From Adineta vaga (lineage: Eukaryota > Rotifera), in the NCBI GenBank assembly GCA_021613535.1, contig CP075492.1, forward strand, positions 11,656,001 to 11,720,000: a stretch of DNA of 64,000 bases, written 5' to 3'. The notes beneath the pieces are model-generated. The model had not been told where the DNA came from and did not search any database. It saw only the letters and a list, made by a program, of their open reading frames with translations. This document shows positions 39,401 to 60,183 of the stretch, piece by piece (position 1 is the first letter of the stretch; each line of letters opens with the position of its first letter). The position numbers and the translations under genes were made by a program.

Positions 39401-42037
39401 TGGAATTTGCATTACAAAATTATAAACTTCCAAATAAACGGTAGGAATCAATTTCATATAAAGACATGTGAAATGTATTTTTCTTTTTTGATAATCAATA
39501 GACGATCCAAAAAAAATTGGAAAACTTCAGGTAATTGATTGTTTGATTGGTTTTTCTTGTCATTTTTTGATTGTTTTATTAGAATGGACATGGCAAGAAT
39601 ATGCAGATTTGGTTAAATGGTCAGAAGTAGGCATGTTCGATTATTTATGCATCGATTTATAGAGATTTTATAGACACCAATTCAAACACCTTTACTTCGA
39701 CATTCATCAAATGGTTCACTACGTATATCTCGACAATGTTTTCTTGCTATAATGCGTTTTATGGGTGATTATACTATGGTACGAGGTCAAACAAAGTTGA
39801 ATTGTGTATCTTATCTTCTCAAAGTATTCATTTTCAATATATCTTTCAATTAAATGAAGTTTTTCTTTTGCAATAGAATATGCATAAACATCGAATATTA
39901 ATCGATGAAGTTTTATGTCAAATACTCAAACAATTAATGGAAAATAAAAGTTTGGCAGTTAATAGTATTCAAAATGGTTGGATTTTATTACGAATTATAT
40001 TGAATTATTTCATTCCAAGTGATCATTTAAAGCCATATTTTATGAAATATCTTCATGATCATGAAAATCAAAATGAAAGATTAGGTAAAACATTCTATTC
40101 GCGTGAAATGAATTGATAATTTTCTTGTAGTACAACTATGTCGAAATCATTATGAACAAACGGTGAAATATAATGGAAGAAAAACGATCTTAAATAAAGA
40201 AGAATTTGATGTTTTAATAACTGTAAGAATGTTTGTGATTTTCTTCAAAATAACGATTTAATTAACTTTGTGTTTTAGACTGATCAAAATAGTGGAAAAT
40301 CGCAAACATTTTTATTACCAGGTGGAATTCCTCTAACAATTCTGACAACACCATCAATGGTAAAAAAAACAATTCAGTTTTGCCTTGTGTAGCTTTACGA
40401 TGCGTGTTTGTTTGACCTAAATAATTGAGACTGACATTCATTCCTATTAATCATATTAGAGACTCCGAGAAAAATAAATAAAGTATAAATTTAGCATTTC
40501 TTAATTAGCTTAATATAACTATAATTCAAAGATAGTGCTTCGAAGAGCGACAAGTTCATCACCATCTGATAATTGTTAAGAGCATTCATGTAATAGGATC
40601 AAGAAAATTGAGAAGATTTCATTCCGTAATACGAATTATAGTGTAAAATGCATCCTTTTGATTTCATGTCTTTCCAGGTAATTGCTAATTGTCTTAAACT
40701 TCTATGTGAACGTTTGAACATCTCAGATGAACTCGAAAGTACCGAATATTCGATATTTATTATCTCGACCTCAAGTATGATTGTTTTCTGTTCATGATTC
40801 CATCATGTTCAATCTTTCTTTCTTATTATAGAAAATATTTCTCGTCTATTGAATCCAACTGAATATCTTTTTGATATTCTCAATGAATGTTTTCGATCAA
40901 ATATCATCGATTTCCATTTGATTATTAAACGTATGCTTTGGATTACGATTCCATTTGTACTTAACAATGATCCACAATCTGAAATGTTTATTGATTTTAT
41001 GTATAATCAAGTGCTATCGGAATTGATTGAAGGAAAAATGATTATTTTATATAATAATCATCTTTCTGACGAACTTATGGTATTAAAAACTGAATCTTGT
41101 TAGTAATAACGTAATGAAATTTCTTTTGTTTAAATTCATTTTAGCAAGACATTTCATTAATGGCTGCATTGCAATATCGTGCTTCCGATAAAAGTGGTGT
41201 ACCATCTATGTATGTTCATTGATTTCTAACAAAGAAAAACTAACGATCCTTAATTCAATTGATTCTCGAAAATATTAGATTTGCTACTTTTTTTGTGATT
41301 AGGAGAGAAATTAAATATCTTCTTCCGACAACTGTATTAAAATGGAAGTCTATTCATCCACAGCAATGGACAACAACTGTACATGATAAACTCTATTCAT
41401 CTGTGGAATCTATGTCACCAATCGAAGCTAAAATTGCGTTTCTAAGTAAAACCAAGAAATCTTTTGTTTTTCTTGATCTGTTCTATTATATTGAATTTCA
41501 TCTAGATGTCCTACAAACATGGTCGTTATTTGGTGTGACATTATTTATCGCGCAGGTTAATCATCAGTTTTATTCAATAGAGTTTTTGAACGATTGTTTT
41601 CTTTTCCTATAGTCTGTCAATGATCCATTGATTCGATCACCTTGTTTCGTTGGTATTAATAAACATGGTCTATTATTTCTTGATTTAGATACTCGAGTAA
41701 GTGGATCGAAAATATCATTGAAAAAACAAGCTGTTCTTTTTTCATACAGGAAACTATGTTCACCATTCTTTACAATGATCTGATCTCTATTCGTCGTTAT
41801 CGAACTGTAATCGATATAAAATATGGAAATTTAGATCAATTACATGTTCTTCAATGTCGAATTGACAAAGTAGTATATAACTGTTGCCTTTGGAATATCA
41901 TTTATCTACTGTTTTATTAGGCTCAAGATCTTGTTGCATTAAGCGGACGTTATTTAAATTTTATCGGTCGAAATTTAACATCAGCATTAGAAAGTCATGC
42001 TCCACCAGTACAAACGCCGACAGATAATTCAATTTGA
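36420..42037 (+). CDS. Myosin-XV-like tail protein (FERM-MyTH4-FERM), no motor
   Basis: A many-exon gene from ATG 36420 to TGA 42037. The N-terminal 350 or so residues are Ser/Pro/Thr-rich, with the basic segment IRIGKIRWPPP. From about 38260 there is a partial FERM region (EVFSPAETFDQPLLIELLYL ... ARQWSLYFCRLFP ... LLGISHSGIRLVKR). Next comes a MyTH4 domain at about 39590-40220 (CFLAIMRFMGDYTM ... ILIDEVLCQILKQL ... IQNGWILLRIIL). The C-terminal FERM domain runs from about 40290 (FLLPGGIPLTI ... NPTEYLFDILNE ... SLMAALQYRASDKSGVPS ... PCFVGINKHGLLFLD). The order and spacing match the C-terminal half of myosin XV. No ATPase motor, IQ motif, first MyTH4 or SH3 domain is seen. A divergent gene begins 374 bp upstream, leaving no room for a motor. 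It probably links microtubules or cargo to membranes; whether it pairs with a separate motor is unknown. Confidence 0.75.
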
Positions 42038-44523
42038 TATTACATAGGAATTTCATTTCATTTTATTATTATGTAAATACACAAACACAAAAATATTAAC
42101 AAATTTGCATCGCATTTTCAAATTGAATTTTTTCGTTTAATTTTGATTAAAAAAAATCTTTTAGTCTTAGATGATAGTGTGCGTATAATTTTTTCGGTAA
42201 AAATAAACATCATAATAAATGTTATCTGACGAGGAGTGACGTAAGAAATGCATAGTGCACTTTTACCTTAAATTTTAATTAATAGATTATTCGAGACTAA
42301 ACCACTACGTCTATCTGTGATGGAATCTTTTTTGTCTAATTCATGTGACAGACGAATAAATAGATGTAAATAACTTTCATCGATTAAGTAGTTATTCGAA
42401 GAAATAGACTAATCATATTCGGAGTAGATATAATTGAATAGATTATACTTGATAGAATTTCAGTTATTGCAAGCGAGGCATATCGACCTTTTACAAAGAC
42501 TTTAAGTTGTATATTAACAGAAGTCAATTGTATGCACATAACTTATTGTCAATAGCTGTTCATATGAGAGAAAACTGAATATCACGACAAAATAGTCTTC
42601 GTATCGTTTGATAAATACTTCTACCATTATGACTGTCGATCACATGATAAAAGGTCAACGAAAGTCGAAAAATAGATCTAGGCAAGAAAAAATATCTTTA
42701 TATATAAACATATTACTACTGATAGATTAGAATATTTGTGCTCAATAGAATGTAGCTAATCAAGTTTCGTGGCTATATCATAATTCTCAATGTTCAAGAA
42801 AACATGTGCACTGAAAGTACGAGAGAAAAACATCCTTTTTATTTATTAGATTTATTCGTAGTGCACTATGAAAAGTATAGAGTACATATTTCGATTATAG
42901 TGGAAGAATACCTATGTGACAAAGCCGTTAATCCAGAAGTCGGATTTCATTGATATTAATCCCACCCAATTCAAACTGATATTTTATGCTAAGAGATTAT
43001 ATTATTGAAGATCGAATGAATCAAACTACAACTTCAATAGAGCAATTGTTATAGCATTATGCATGTAACACTGACTTCGAAGATAGTAGTAAGAAACCAA
43101 TTATTTACGAGAAACTACATGCATCTACAGAACATTTCTAATCATTCACACAGAAATCGTTCACTGAATATTCTATATATAGAGCACTCTTTTCTTTACA
43201 TTGTTGTATTTTGATCTACTCAAAATAAAAAGAATATATAATCAAGAATTAAATTACCACATGTCTAGATATAAGATCCAGCTCATGTCATAATTAAATA
43301 GTTCATCATAGCATCTTCTATTTTCCGTATTCTAATAAAAACTAATTTTACTAATCCATTGAATAAGATCATAAGAAAATGAAACAGTTATTTTATACTG
43401 TATGTATCGAATAAAAAATATCTGAAGTGCTTGACTGTCCATTAAATATATGTTTGTAACAACAGATGATTTCCAATCAATTCTTAAATATCATCTTCGT
43501 CAATATAGTATAGATTATGAGATGTCGAGTTAGGTCAAGATAACAGATACAAATATATCTTAATCACGTTGTACAATTATCTCAGCGGATTATCATATAT
43601 TTTGAATTGATAGTTAAGTAGGAAGAGCAAACAACTGATTTGAATTGTGATGAATGTGTTGAAGCGAAAAGCAAAAAGACGAGAGGCGAGAAGAAGAAGA
43701 GAAAAAAGAAGAAGAAGAAGAAGTTCTCGGCAAGTGAAAAGCAGTGCAGCGACTAATGAAAAAATTATTCCGGAAAAAAACATATCGAACAATTTACTGC
43801 CTCCAGACGTTCTATAATTATATGTTGGATAAATATTAGCAAAGTATGTGACAATTTCATCAGAAAACACCTAATCCCCACTCTCAACAAGTAACTTTTA
43901 ATTAGAAAGCTGTTGATCAAAATAGTGTATAAATTCTTCAGATAAATAACATTTTTTTATCTAACTAATAGAAGATCATATAAAAAGCGTATTTTGCTTT
44001 CAACTCGAATAGCAGAATAGTGTCCATAAGGCAGCGTGTTATAACTTGATTCGAAAAATATTCTAAAGCACCTTTCGAACTTTGCCTCGTGTTTTCATAT
44101 GCGTCTTTCACTTTGAAATAACGTACTAGAATGTCTCATCCAAAATACATATACCACACGCGAGATATACAGTTTTCAACAGACAGAAAATAAAATTCAT
44201 CTTAGAGAAAATACAGAATCATTAATTTCTTTCGTTTATCTATTAGTCTTGTTTTATTGCAGACGTACCTGTTTCTATTTGCACTACATTATTACTTCAT
44301 CTGGTCATGCTGATTTATATCAGAGTAAGCTGTTCCTAAGTCATGGAGTCAATTATTAACATGACATTTTTCATTACCTTATTCTCACAGTTATTTCCTT
44401 CCCTACTATCTGGCACTAGCTAGCTTAAAAAAATCCTCATTAATATATCCCTTCTAGTTCCATACAGCCCACGATATAGGTTCGTGAAATAGAATCCGAT
44501 TTCTTTACTTATCTTTTTTTAGA
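42038..44523. other. Large gene-free interval (about 2.5 kb)
   Basis: AT-rich with frequent stops on both strands. One 97-codon open frame (43577-43870, -) is hydrophobic and spans a GAAGAA-rich tract; it has no splice partner or recognisable family. No tRNA or repeat family was recognised. Confidence 0.45.
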
Positions 44524-45915
44524 ATGTTATATTGTGGAACAATCAATCGAACAGATGTTCAATTTGACTATATACAAAAGATTTATTTGGAAAAAAGTTG
44601 GGCCTGGTGGGCTAATCATATCGGTAAACTATTTATTCATAGAAATATAAACATAAAAAGCTATCAATCTCTTTTTCTTAGGCACATTTATTGTGTTTAT
44701 TATTGGTTTTCTGGGAAATATGTTATGTCTTGTATTTCTATGTCGTCGACGTAAGTTTATATATGGAATTTTAATATCGATATCTATTTTCTCTAATGTT
44801 TAGCTTTCATAAGAAATTCTTACACGCAATATTTAATTGCATTAGCTGTTGTAGATACAGGAGCGATTTCTTCGGAAAGTAAGCAAAACCAATTGGCAAT
44901 CAACTATGAAAGATAAACATATTTTCTATTCTAGCTATAGCTGCATTTGATGAGTTTTATCATTATCAAAATAGTGAAAAACAAACATTTATTCAACATA
45001 CTGTTTTATCTTGTAAATTATATTATTATGTACGATTTATTCTTTATTCTATGAGTTCTTGGTACGTCATTTTTTTTTTCATATGAAAAAAAAAAGAAGA
45101 ACCAATTTCATTTTCGATTTAGGATTGTTGTTGTCTTAGCAGTTGAACGATTAATTGCTATTAAATATCCTCTATGGTCAAAATATATATGTAGCGTTAC
45201 CAATGCTCGTCGAATTATCTGTCTGATGTTTTTATTTACAATGATTATGCAATCTTATCATTTGATTACTAAAGGTCTTGATTGTTCTTCACCAATAGAA
45301 CGTACAAATGTTTGCCGTTGTAAAGCTCTACCAAAATATGCTCGAATCGATACTATTTTTACAATGTATATCTGGCGTTTATTTTTAATGACATTAATTC
45401 CAATTAGCATCATTATCACTGTTAATATTTTAATAATGAATAAATTATTTCATAAAAATTCATTTATTGATTGTAGAAATCGACCTGACAATGTACGACG
45501 TAAAGTAGTCTTACGTTATCGAGTATCTCGAATGTTAGTGATTGTTTCAACGATTTATCTTCTTCTACATGTACCTGGTTCAATATTAGATGTTATCAAA
45601 TTAATTTTCGTACAAGCTTTAAGATTATGTGATATTAAATCGCAATATTATATTCATATTGCACAAGATATATTCGATTTATTAACAAATTGTAATTATG
45701 GAATTAATTTTTATTTATATATTATTAGTAGTAAACATATACGAAATGCATTATTACATAAACAAGGTATCTTTCATTTTCCACCATTTAAATATCGAAG
45801 TAGTTTTCAACGATCACAATATTTTCTTTCATCTTATGTTTATTCATCAAGACGAAGTCGATTCAATGATTTAAATAAAAATCTTGCTCGTTGTGACACA
45901 ATTTCGTCAGTATGA
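44524..45915 (+). CDS. Rhodopsin-type GPCR, orphan
   Basis: Five exons joined by short introns (first intron 44624-44681; others near 44751-44803, 44880-44935 and 45062-45121). Phases are consistent. Seven hydrophobic segments are visible: TM1 FIVFIIGFLGNMLCLVFL; TM2 QYLIALAVVDTGAIS; TM3 with SCKLYYYVRF and ending VLAVERLIAIKYPL, where ERL replaces DRY; TM5 FLMTLIPISIIITVNILI; TM6 MLVIVSTIYLLLHVPGSIL; TM7 with NCNYGINFYLYIISSKHIR, a variant of NPxxY followed by helix 8. The C-terminal tail is Ser/Arg-rich. It resembles the FMRFamide-receptor-like receptors common in rotifers; ligand unknown. Confidence 0.82.
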
Positions 45916-46804
45916 AATAATCATGAAGTTCATTCTGACAAGTTGTATATACATATGTATAAATGTTAATCAATATGTCAATCTATGACATTTCTATGTT
46001 GTTATAAAAAATTGATAAACTTTGTTAATATTGTCTTTTTAACTGGAATTGTTTTTTCGTTGAACAAAAAATAACTAAATAAATTGGCAAAACATATGTT
46101 GTGATAATCAGAGTGTAATCTTTGGTTTTCGACAGTAGGCGTCTTTGTACTGCTATGCCTCAATCACAAATAGATTTGAATGACAATCACTCTAGGGATG
46201 AAAAGAACTTTTGTCAGTTACTAAAATAGTATTTATCACATGAAACGAACGTTAATTATAAGAAGTCATACTGAATCTGAGTAAAAATGAAAGTGTAAAA
46301 AGAACTATTGCATTATCAGAGCAATTAGTGCATGTAGAAAGTGCAAGCAATTTCAACTGCATGATAGAATTCAGACAATAAATCGACATAGAATTCGTAT
46401 TAATTGAACTAGATTTCAAAATAGAAAATAAGTCTATCTACATTTATCACAAAGTACATTACGGATTATATTAAAAAAAGGTCTTGACAATTTTCATCAT
46501 TTAACATGTCATATGCTTCAATTGTTTTCTCGAAGAAAATGTAAAATAATTTTTTTTCTTTCTTTGCACTTCATTTTGAAATGTCGAAAATATGAATTAA
46601 CACTTGACGAGTGATGTTTCTACTTAATGATGAATTAACATAATCACGAAATTATATTCTTTTGATGACAAAACAAGGTGTCCAATTAATTTTCGTACAG
46701 AAAAATTACATGTTGTGTTGACATGAAATAACATATGCACTGTATTCTAAGAACAATTATGAGCAAAAACATCAAAAGCAAGGAAAAAGAAATAATTATG
46801 TAAT
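45916..46804. other. Convergent spacer between two GPCR genes
   Basis: About 890 bp, AT-rich, without supported coding sequence. Both flanking genes end here, so it holds two 3' UTRs. Confidence 0.45.
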
Positions 46805-47864
46805 TCATTTAGCGTCAAAAATATTCTGCTGATTATCTGATGGCAATGTTTGAACTATTGCTGGAACATTAGGCATCACTCGATTGTTATTTTGTTGATT
46901 CCTATATATATGCCATCGATTAATGCATATGTTAAAAATAACATGCATAAGTTGTTTACGAAAACGTTCAGATACACAACAATAAATATAAAATCCGGCC
47001 TAAAATTCAAAAAAAATTTAATGATTATTCAAGTTTGCATATCTGATTACTTACATTTAACATGGAATATTCTATTAAGATTGTAATTGTAACCACAAGT
47101 CCATTAGAAACACGTTCAAACGGATCTATTGTATATATATTTAATGAATAAATATAAAAACTAGTAAACGGAATTACAGCAATAATAATATAGATAACAT
47201 AAACTAATACCATTGCTGTTAATTGTCGATCTCGACTTAAACGTACGATATTCATCTGTTGTCGGGTTAATGTTCGAGCTCGATGAAAAGCTAACAATGC
47301 AAATACAATCATGATACAAAGTGGCAAGCATCCATAAAGAATTGGTAAAGTAAAATGAGTAAAATAGATTGAAAAGATGGGATTAATCACTGTACATATT
47401 CCAGAAGATACATCCCAATAAATCAGAATAAATATCGTATGTATGAACCAAAATAGACATCCAATCAAGATGAAACGTTTAGCTAAATATAAACTACTTA
47501 AATGTCGATATTTACTCATAGCTAAAAATTGATCTATTGTTGCTAAAGATATACTAGTAAACCAAACCACTAAACACCAATTTGACAAAGAAAAATATAT
47601 TTTACAAAACCATGAATTAGTTCGAGGATCCAAAGAAAATCCATCGGATAAAATTCTTATGAATAATGCTGTTAATAATTGTCCCATACCAACAATCGAA
47701 GCAAATGTTAGATAAAATGCACAAGTTGTTTCTCGAAATGTTTTCAATGATGTAAATATAATCACATTGAGAATTCCACCAATAAGTCCAGTAATTAAAA
47801 TGAAAAAACCGAAATAAATTGTTATTTGTTTGATTGCAAATCGTAATGTAAGAACAGTAGACAT
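46805..47864 (-). CDS. Rhodopsin-type GPCR, orphan (second)
   Basis: Exon 1 (47864-47055) and exon 2 (46999-46805) join in phase 0 across a 55-bp intron. Seven transmembrane segments are visible: TM1 FFILITGLIGGILNVIIF; TM2 FYLTFASIVGMGQLL; TM3 with WFCKIYFSLSNW and ending LATIDQFLAM, where DQF replaces DRY; TM4 FILIGCLFWFIHTIFILI; TM5 LPLCIMIVFALLAF; TM6 MVLVYVIYIIIAVIPF; TM7 continuing across the splice site as SMLNAGFYIYCCVSERFRKQL, a typical TM7/helix 8 join. The tail is short and Asn/Gln-rich. It belongs to a different subgroup from the neighbouring GPCR. Confidence 0.85.
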
Positions 47865-48287
47865 GGTAAAGGTGCGTCTTTACTCGTTAAAAGTCACTAA
47901 TGTTTTGGATGTATAGCTATATATATATTAATGTTCATAGGTATAATGAGCACAGAAAGAAAGATAATTAAGAGTCACGAGACATTCAATTATAGTAATG
48001 CTGATAATACAGGCATACTTAATGAGATTGATAAGTCAAATTATATTTATCAATAGAGCACTATTAAATTATAGAAAATCTTTTTCCTTGATGTTAACAT
48101 TCAGAAACAGAAGTTTTCTTTTATCCTTCAAAACAATATTCTACGTTGAACAAAGATGATTTATCAATTTTTATTTCCAAGAGAAAACGAACAGTTAACA
48201 ATAATTGAATAGAACCAATATTTTGATATTATAAAAAAAAATAAATTCCATCGAACAAAGAGATTACTAAAATAATCAATTTAGTAT
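47865..48287. other. Spacer between GPCR and ARM/MYND gene
   Basis: About 420 bp of AT-rich sequence. No ORF; it should hold the GPCR promoter and the 3' UTR of the next - strand gene. Confidence 0.4.
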
Positions 48288-50537
48288 TCATTTTCGTTTT
48301 TTATTTATTCGAAGAAGTGATAGGAAAGTTTTAAACGACTTCTTCTTTTCTGTTGTTGTTGATGACGATGATGATGATGATGGATAACATAATTCATTGG
48401 TAGTAATCTCCTCTGTTATTTCATTTGTTGATGCTTGAGGTAATTGAACGGGTAATGTTTCAAATGCTGATTTATAACAAAACGATGTTGTTTTATTATT
48501 TCGATTCTCAAATGAAGAAATCTCCGGAAAACGATCAATCATACATAACATAGTCGATTGATCATTTTTTCCATTGGTATGAACAGGTAAGCACGATAGA
48601 TTATGATTTAATGTCCAATGAACTTCACGACAATATTGACTACAATATGACATCGTATGACAATGAGGACAATCTTCAAATTGAATTTGCTAAAAGAAAA
48701 AAAAAGAGATATATAAGGATTAGAATTTTTATTTATGAATATATTTTACATCATTTTCAATCATATGACATAGAGAATTTGAACATTTTCGATCTTGTTG
48801 ATTACGTAGTTGTTCTTTAATAGGAGATTGAGGATGATATCTTCGTTTTTTTCGTTCATGTCGATCAAACATAATAGTAACAACTTGATCAAGTGCACAC
48901 GAAATCGATGGATCACGTCGAATAAATTCACTTCGATGACCATATTTTTGTTTCATGACATTAATTAATTCTCGAAAATGTTCATTTTCACGATAGAATC
49001 GTCCAATTTCTTTTCGACATCGAACAACATTTAAAAATGTTAATATACCAGAACTTAATGAATGAACAGCACCGTGCTGTTCAGCATAGATTATATGATT
49101 TATCTTTATTCCTCGTGAACGATGCTGCTGCTGTTGATGATGTTTATCCTCATCTTCCAAAACAGATTTATACAAAAGTGTACAACAGTAATTCACTAGA
49201 CGTATTTGAGCCTCTAGAAAAAATCATAGTTGATTACACATGCATATTTGTATGTATATTTAATAAATAGTTTTTTTTTCTGGAAGGGAAAAGGAAATTT
49301 ATAAAGTAAATAATCCGCTTTTCTACTTTTCTATTAGAAAGTCATGCCGCTATATAATCTTAGTAACTAAAGTGTCTCGCATAACTAACAAGTAGATTCT
49401 TAATCAAAGAATAATGAATTCGTACGTAAGAATATAATCTTAATCTCTCTTAAATTAACGACTTACTTTCCGACCACATGTCTACATGTTCTGCACATTG
49501 TAATATTAAATGAATACATTGAAGTGCAAATGATTCGAATTTAATAAAATAAACAATCGATTCATTGGTTTTATATTCATCATTTTCAAATAAATCCAAT
49601 AAGATATCAATGAATTGCATATCAATTAAATGTTGATAACAAGCAAGAAGATTCTTTTCAACAATAACTTTACATAAACGTAAAAGAACAGATAAAGATG
49701 GAATCTTCTCTTCGATAAGATGTCCATCACGAATGCCTTGAATTAATTGAATAAGAAATGTCGAATAATGATCAAGAATTAGACGAGCAGTTTCAGGTAT
49801 AGTACAAACATTGGTTAATAAATCAAGACATTTTTGTTTGACACATCGAAGACGTGGATCCTCAAAAGAAAAAAGAATGATTAATCTTATTTTTATTGAA
49901 AATATAACAAAAAGAAATAACAATTTACTTTGTACATAAGAAAAACAATATCGATTGCACCTGATTTGCGAACATCATTGACTAGTAGTTGAAAAATTGT
50001 AAAATAATCAATTGATCATGAAATCGTCGTGCTGGTTGACCTAATTGTAAATCACGAAATGTATAATTGGATTGTTCTGCTCGAGCTAAGCCGAAAAGTA
50101 ATTGTGATAAATTGAATAAAGCTTCAAGTTGACGCGTTGCTAAATATGAATATTATTTTTTCCTATTAGAAAAGCAAATCTTCGTCAATCAATTTATACA
50201 TACCGATTTCAGTGAGAGGAAGTGCAGTTGAATTTTCTGTTCTAATATTCCAAGGTGATATTACTTTTGTTGGTTTGATATTCTACATTAAAATCATAAA
50301 AAATTTGATTGAAATTCTAATGCATTATCTTACTCGAATAGTAAGTACATCGAGAAGTAAATCACTATCGAACGTATTTAGATCTGGATAAGAATACCAG
50401 CCATCAGCAAATTGAATAATATCCATACTATCGATATCATTTGTCATCGCTGTACAATCATTGGTATAGAAATCAGGAAGTGTACCATTTTGATCAAGTG
50501 CAGTTAATACTGATCGATTTGCAGTTATACACCGCAT
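48288..50537 (-). CDS. ARM-like repeat protein with C-terminal MYND zinc finger
   Basis: At least seven exons join in frame. The first certain Met is ATG 50537 (MRCITANRSVL...), but a more upstream exon is possible because an acceptor-like TATAG precedes it. The middle is all-helical, Leu-rich and HEAT/ARM-like (CVKQKCLDLLTNVCTIPETA; IPSLSVLLRLCKVIVE; FALQCIHLILQCAEHV). Near 48800-48600 a MYND zinc finger has the Cys/His ladder CSNSLC ... CPHC ... YCSQYC ... H ... C; its last part is in the exon at 48692-48288. MYND domains bind Pro-rich partners. A basic tail (LLRINKKRK) ends the protein. An apparent stop near 49985 is removed by a 59-bp intron with a GTCAAC donor. I do not recognise the orthologue. 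Confidence 0.72.
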
Positions 50538-53041
50538 TGAGTAATTCTTTTCTGTATTTTTTCCTTCTATATCAAGTTTCAAAACTTAAAACTAATTATT
50601 ATTGTAGATAGATTAATTTGTACATATACAGTACAGAACAGAAAACAGATGCTTTATGTACATTTCTTTTCGTTCATAATTCAATTGTTGGTTGAATATT
50701 AATTGCCATTCATTCGTTCAATATGCACAGAGGTCACTACTATCTAGTAGCTAGATAATACATCTTTTCCTTTTATTTACTCAACTAAATACAATACATT
50801 TCTGACAATTGTTTGCATAGCAAAGCTCGCAATCATTGATGCATACCGATTTTATTGTTCTGAGAAACTGATTCTTTTGTGTTATGTTTAGCTTTTGACG
50901 GTTTGGTTTGTTGTCATTGACAAAAAGAAAGAAAATGATTGATGCGTATTTCCTTCTTTCTTCTTCTTCGTCTTCTTCTTAGTCGTTAATTGCCAACGCG
51001 TCATTCGCATGCAATCAGCACTGATGCTTTGTTGAACAATGGAATAGATGAATATCATATGGAAAGAAAAAAGAAAAGAACTATATCTCTCAAGAACTTC
51101 AATAGACAAAAAAAAGAAAGAAAGACTCGTTACTCAATTGTTTTTCAATTATTTATAGTTTAATTGAACGAAGTAAAGTCTCTCTTTCTCTCGATGTAGA
51201 AATTGGATTGCTAATTTGTTAAAAAAAAGAAAAGAAAAGAAAAAGAAAGAATTATAGACAATGATTTATTTTCTGCTTGATTCAACTTATTAAGATATAA
51301 CAGTATTCTATTTTGGTTCGGATTAATATTTTATAGAGTGGATACAGGAAGGAAGATGAGAAAACGATGAAGAGCTCAACATGAGCTTTACATTGACTAA
51401 GAACAGCGAGATAAATTATGTTCTACTATCTTACTGTTTTCCTTTCTTTTCCCTAGCTATCCATTTTGTGGATCTGTATCTTAGCTAGACTAGAGGAAAC
51501 ATATAGATTTTCTTCTTTGTTTCTTTCATTCTTCTTCAGTCGACATCAGTTAGTTCTCTGAGTACTATTATTCAGATACAATCTGTGTCGTTTCTCTTCT
51601 TTTCTTGCTATGTTCTTTCATTGCGCTCTCGTCATCTAATTGCCATCACCACTCGTCATATAGAACGAAGCTGGTTGGTCTTATTATATTTTTTGAGTTG
51701 CATGCGCTTGCGAAGCGCGTTCTGGCGCATGTTCACATGTATTCCTTATGCTTAGTTATCCTTTTTCTTCATCAATAAACAATCTAGACGCGGAGAAATC
51801 TAATGAAAGAAAGATAGTTATTTTTGGGATGTGCTTATGTAGATTGTTCATCAGTAACTTTCGCTTTCTTCTTCTCGTACTTCTTTCAATCAAGTTATAT
51901 ACGTTCCAGACAGAGAAAAGAAACAAACTAGTTATACGAAGAAAATTAACACTCTTTCTTGTTTTCTTCTCTTTTTCTTCTTCATTTCTCGTTTGCTATT
52001 ATCTTTTCTTGGATATATATATATATATATATCTATGTGTTTATTAATTATTTGTCTGAAACAACAAGCCGCTAGTCGTTGTTATTACTAGAGAATTTTT
52101 AGCCTCTATTACATATAGCTCGTCTCTATGAATAATAATCAACAACAAGAAAAGAAAGAAAAATCTATCAATAGATAATATGATGAATTAAAGTAAGAGT
52201 AGAAGAACTTGTGTAATTCTATCAGAATTGATTCATTTGTTCTTATGAACAAAAAAGAAAGGTAATAAGATCTGACATGCAAACATGATAGACACGACAA
52301 ATGAATATATGTGTGTATAATACAAATGGATCTTTTTCTTTTTGTATGTGTATGTGTGTATAGATGTGTTGTTATTGATCTTTATTATTGATGAGCTTAT
52401 TATGTTAACCTTTTTTTTTTATATGTTATTAATAAGCAAAATACGAAGTGCAGCATATTGAGAGAAGTTACTTCCTGTTGTCAGCAACATGAAGATTCAA
52501 TTTCAAATTTTCCCTTGTGTTCTAACTAAACATCAGTCTTTCTGATGTTATGTCCCAGAAGATTGAACGAACAGGAAATAGAGAATAGAAGGAGAAGATC
52601 GTGAAAAAAGGGGGAAAAGAGTCAATTGACGAATGAGACTAAAATTATCTAATGCACATTGCATTTTTCTTGTTTGCAAAGACGCAAATAAAAAGAAAAA
52701 CCGAAGAGAAGAAGAGAAAAAGAAACGAGAACGCAGAAAACGATGTCATCCTTATCATTTCTAGTTGTCAAAAAAGACGACAACGACAACATGTGCTACT
52801 TGACTCAAGAGAGATGCTTGCCTATTTTATATCCTTGTTACGCTCGACGGAATGATAAACAATAGACAGAGAAAGATGCTAAAATCAAAATATTCTCTTC
52901 TATTGTCCATATGACATCGTATGTAATTCGTTTTCTTGTCATTCTCTTTGCTTTGTATATCTTACTAATCATCAGTCGGTCGAGGTTTTCTTTTTCTTGT
53001 AGACAAATAACACATATATATATAAATAAGAGAGAAATAGA
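50538..53041. promoter_or_regulatory. Large divergent upstream region between ARM/MYND gene and NALCN
   Basis: About 2.5 kb without supported exons, including GA-rich and CT-rich strings (about 51215-51250 and 51960-52010) and a TA repeat near 52013-52032. It is the widest upstream region in the window and is shared by two divergent genes, so the NALCN promoter and any non-coding first exon should lie here. An acceptor-like TTCTTGTAG ends about 40 nt before the NALCN ATG. Confidence 0.4.
52013..52032. repeat. TA dinucleotide repeat
   Basis: About ten TA units directly visible in the NALCN upstream region. Confidence 0.85.

Positions 53042-60183
<7,142 letters not shown>

Noticed and set aside
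43577-43870. 97-codon hydrophobic open frame on - strand
   Set aside because: Spans a GAAGAA tract that yields poly-Leu; no family resemblance and no splice or promoter context.
49970-50050. Apparent frameshift and stop in the ARM/MYND gene
   Set aside because: A 59-bp GT-AG intron (donor GTCAAC, acceptor CTACTAG) restores the frame exactly, so no lesion is needed.
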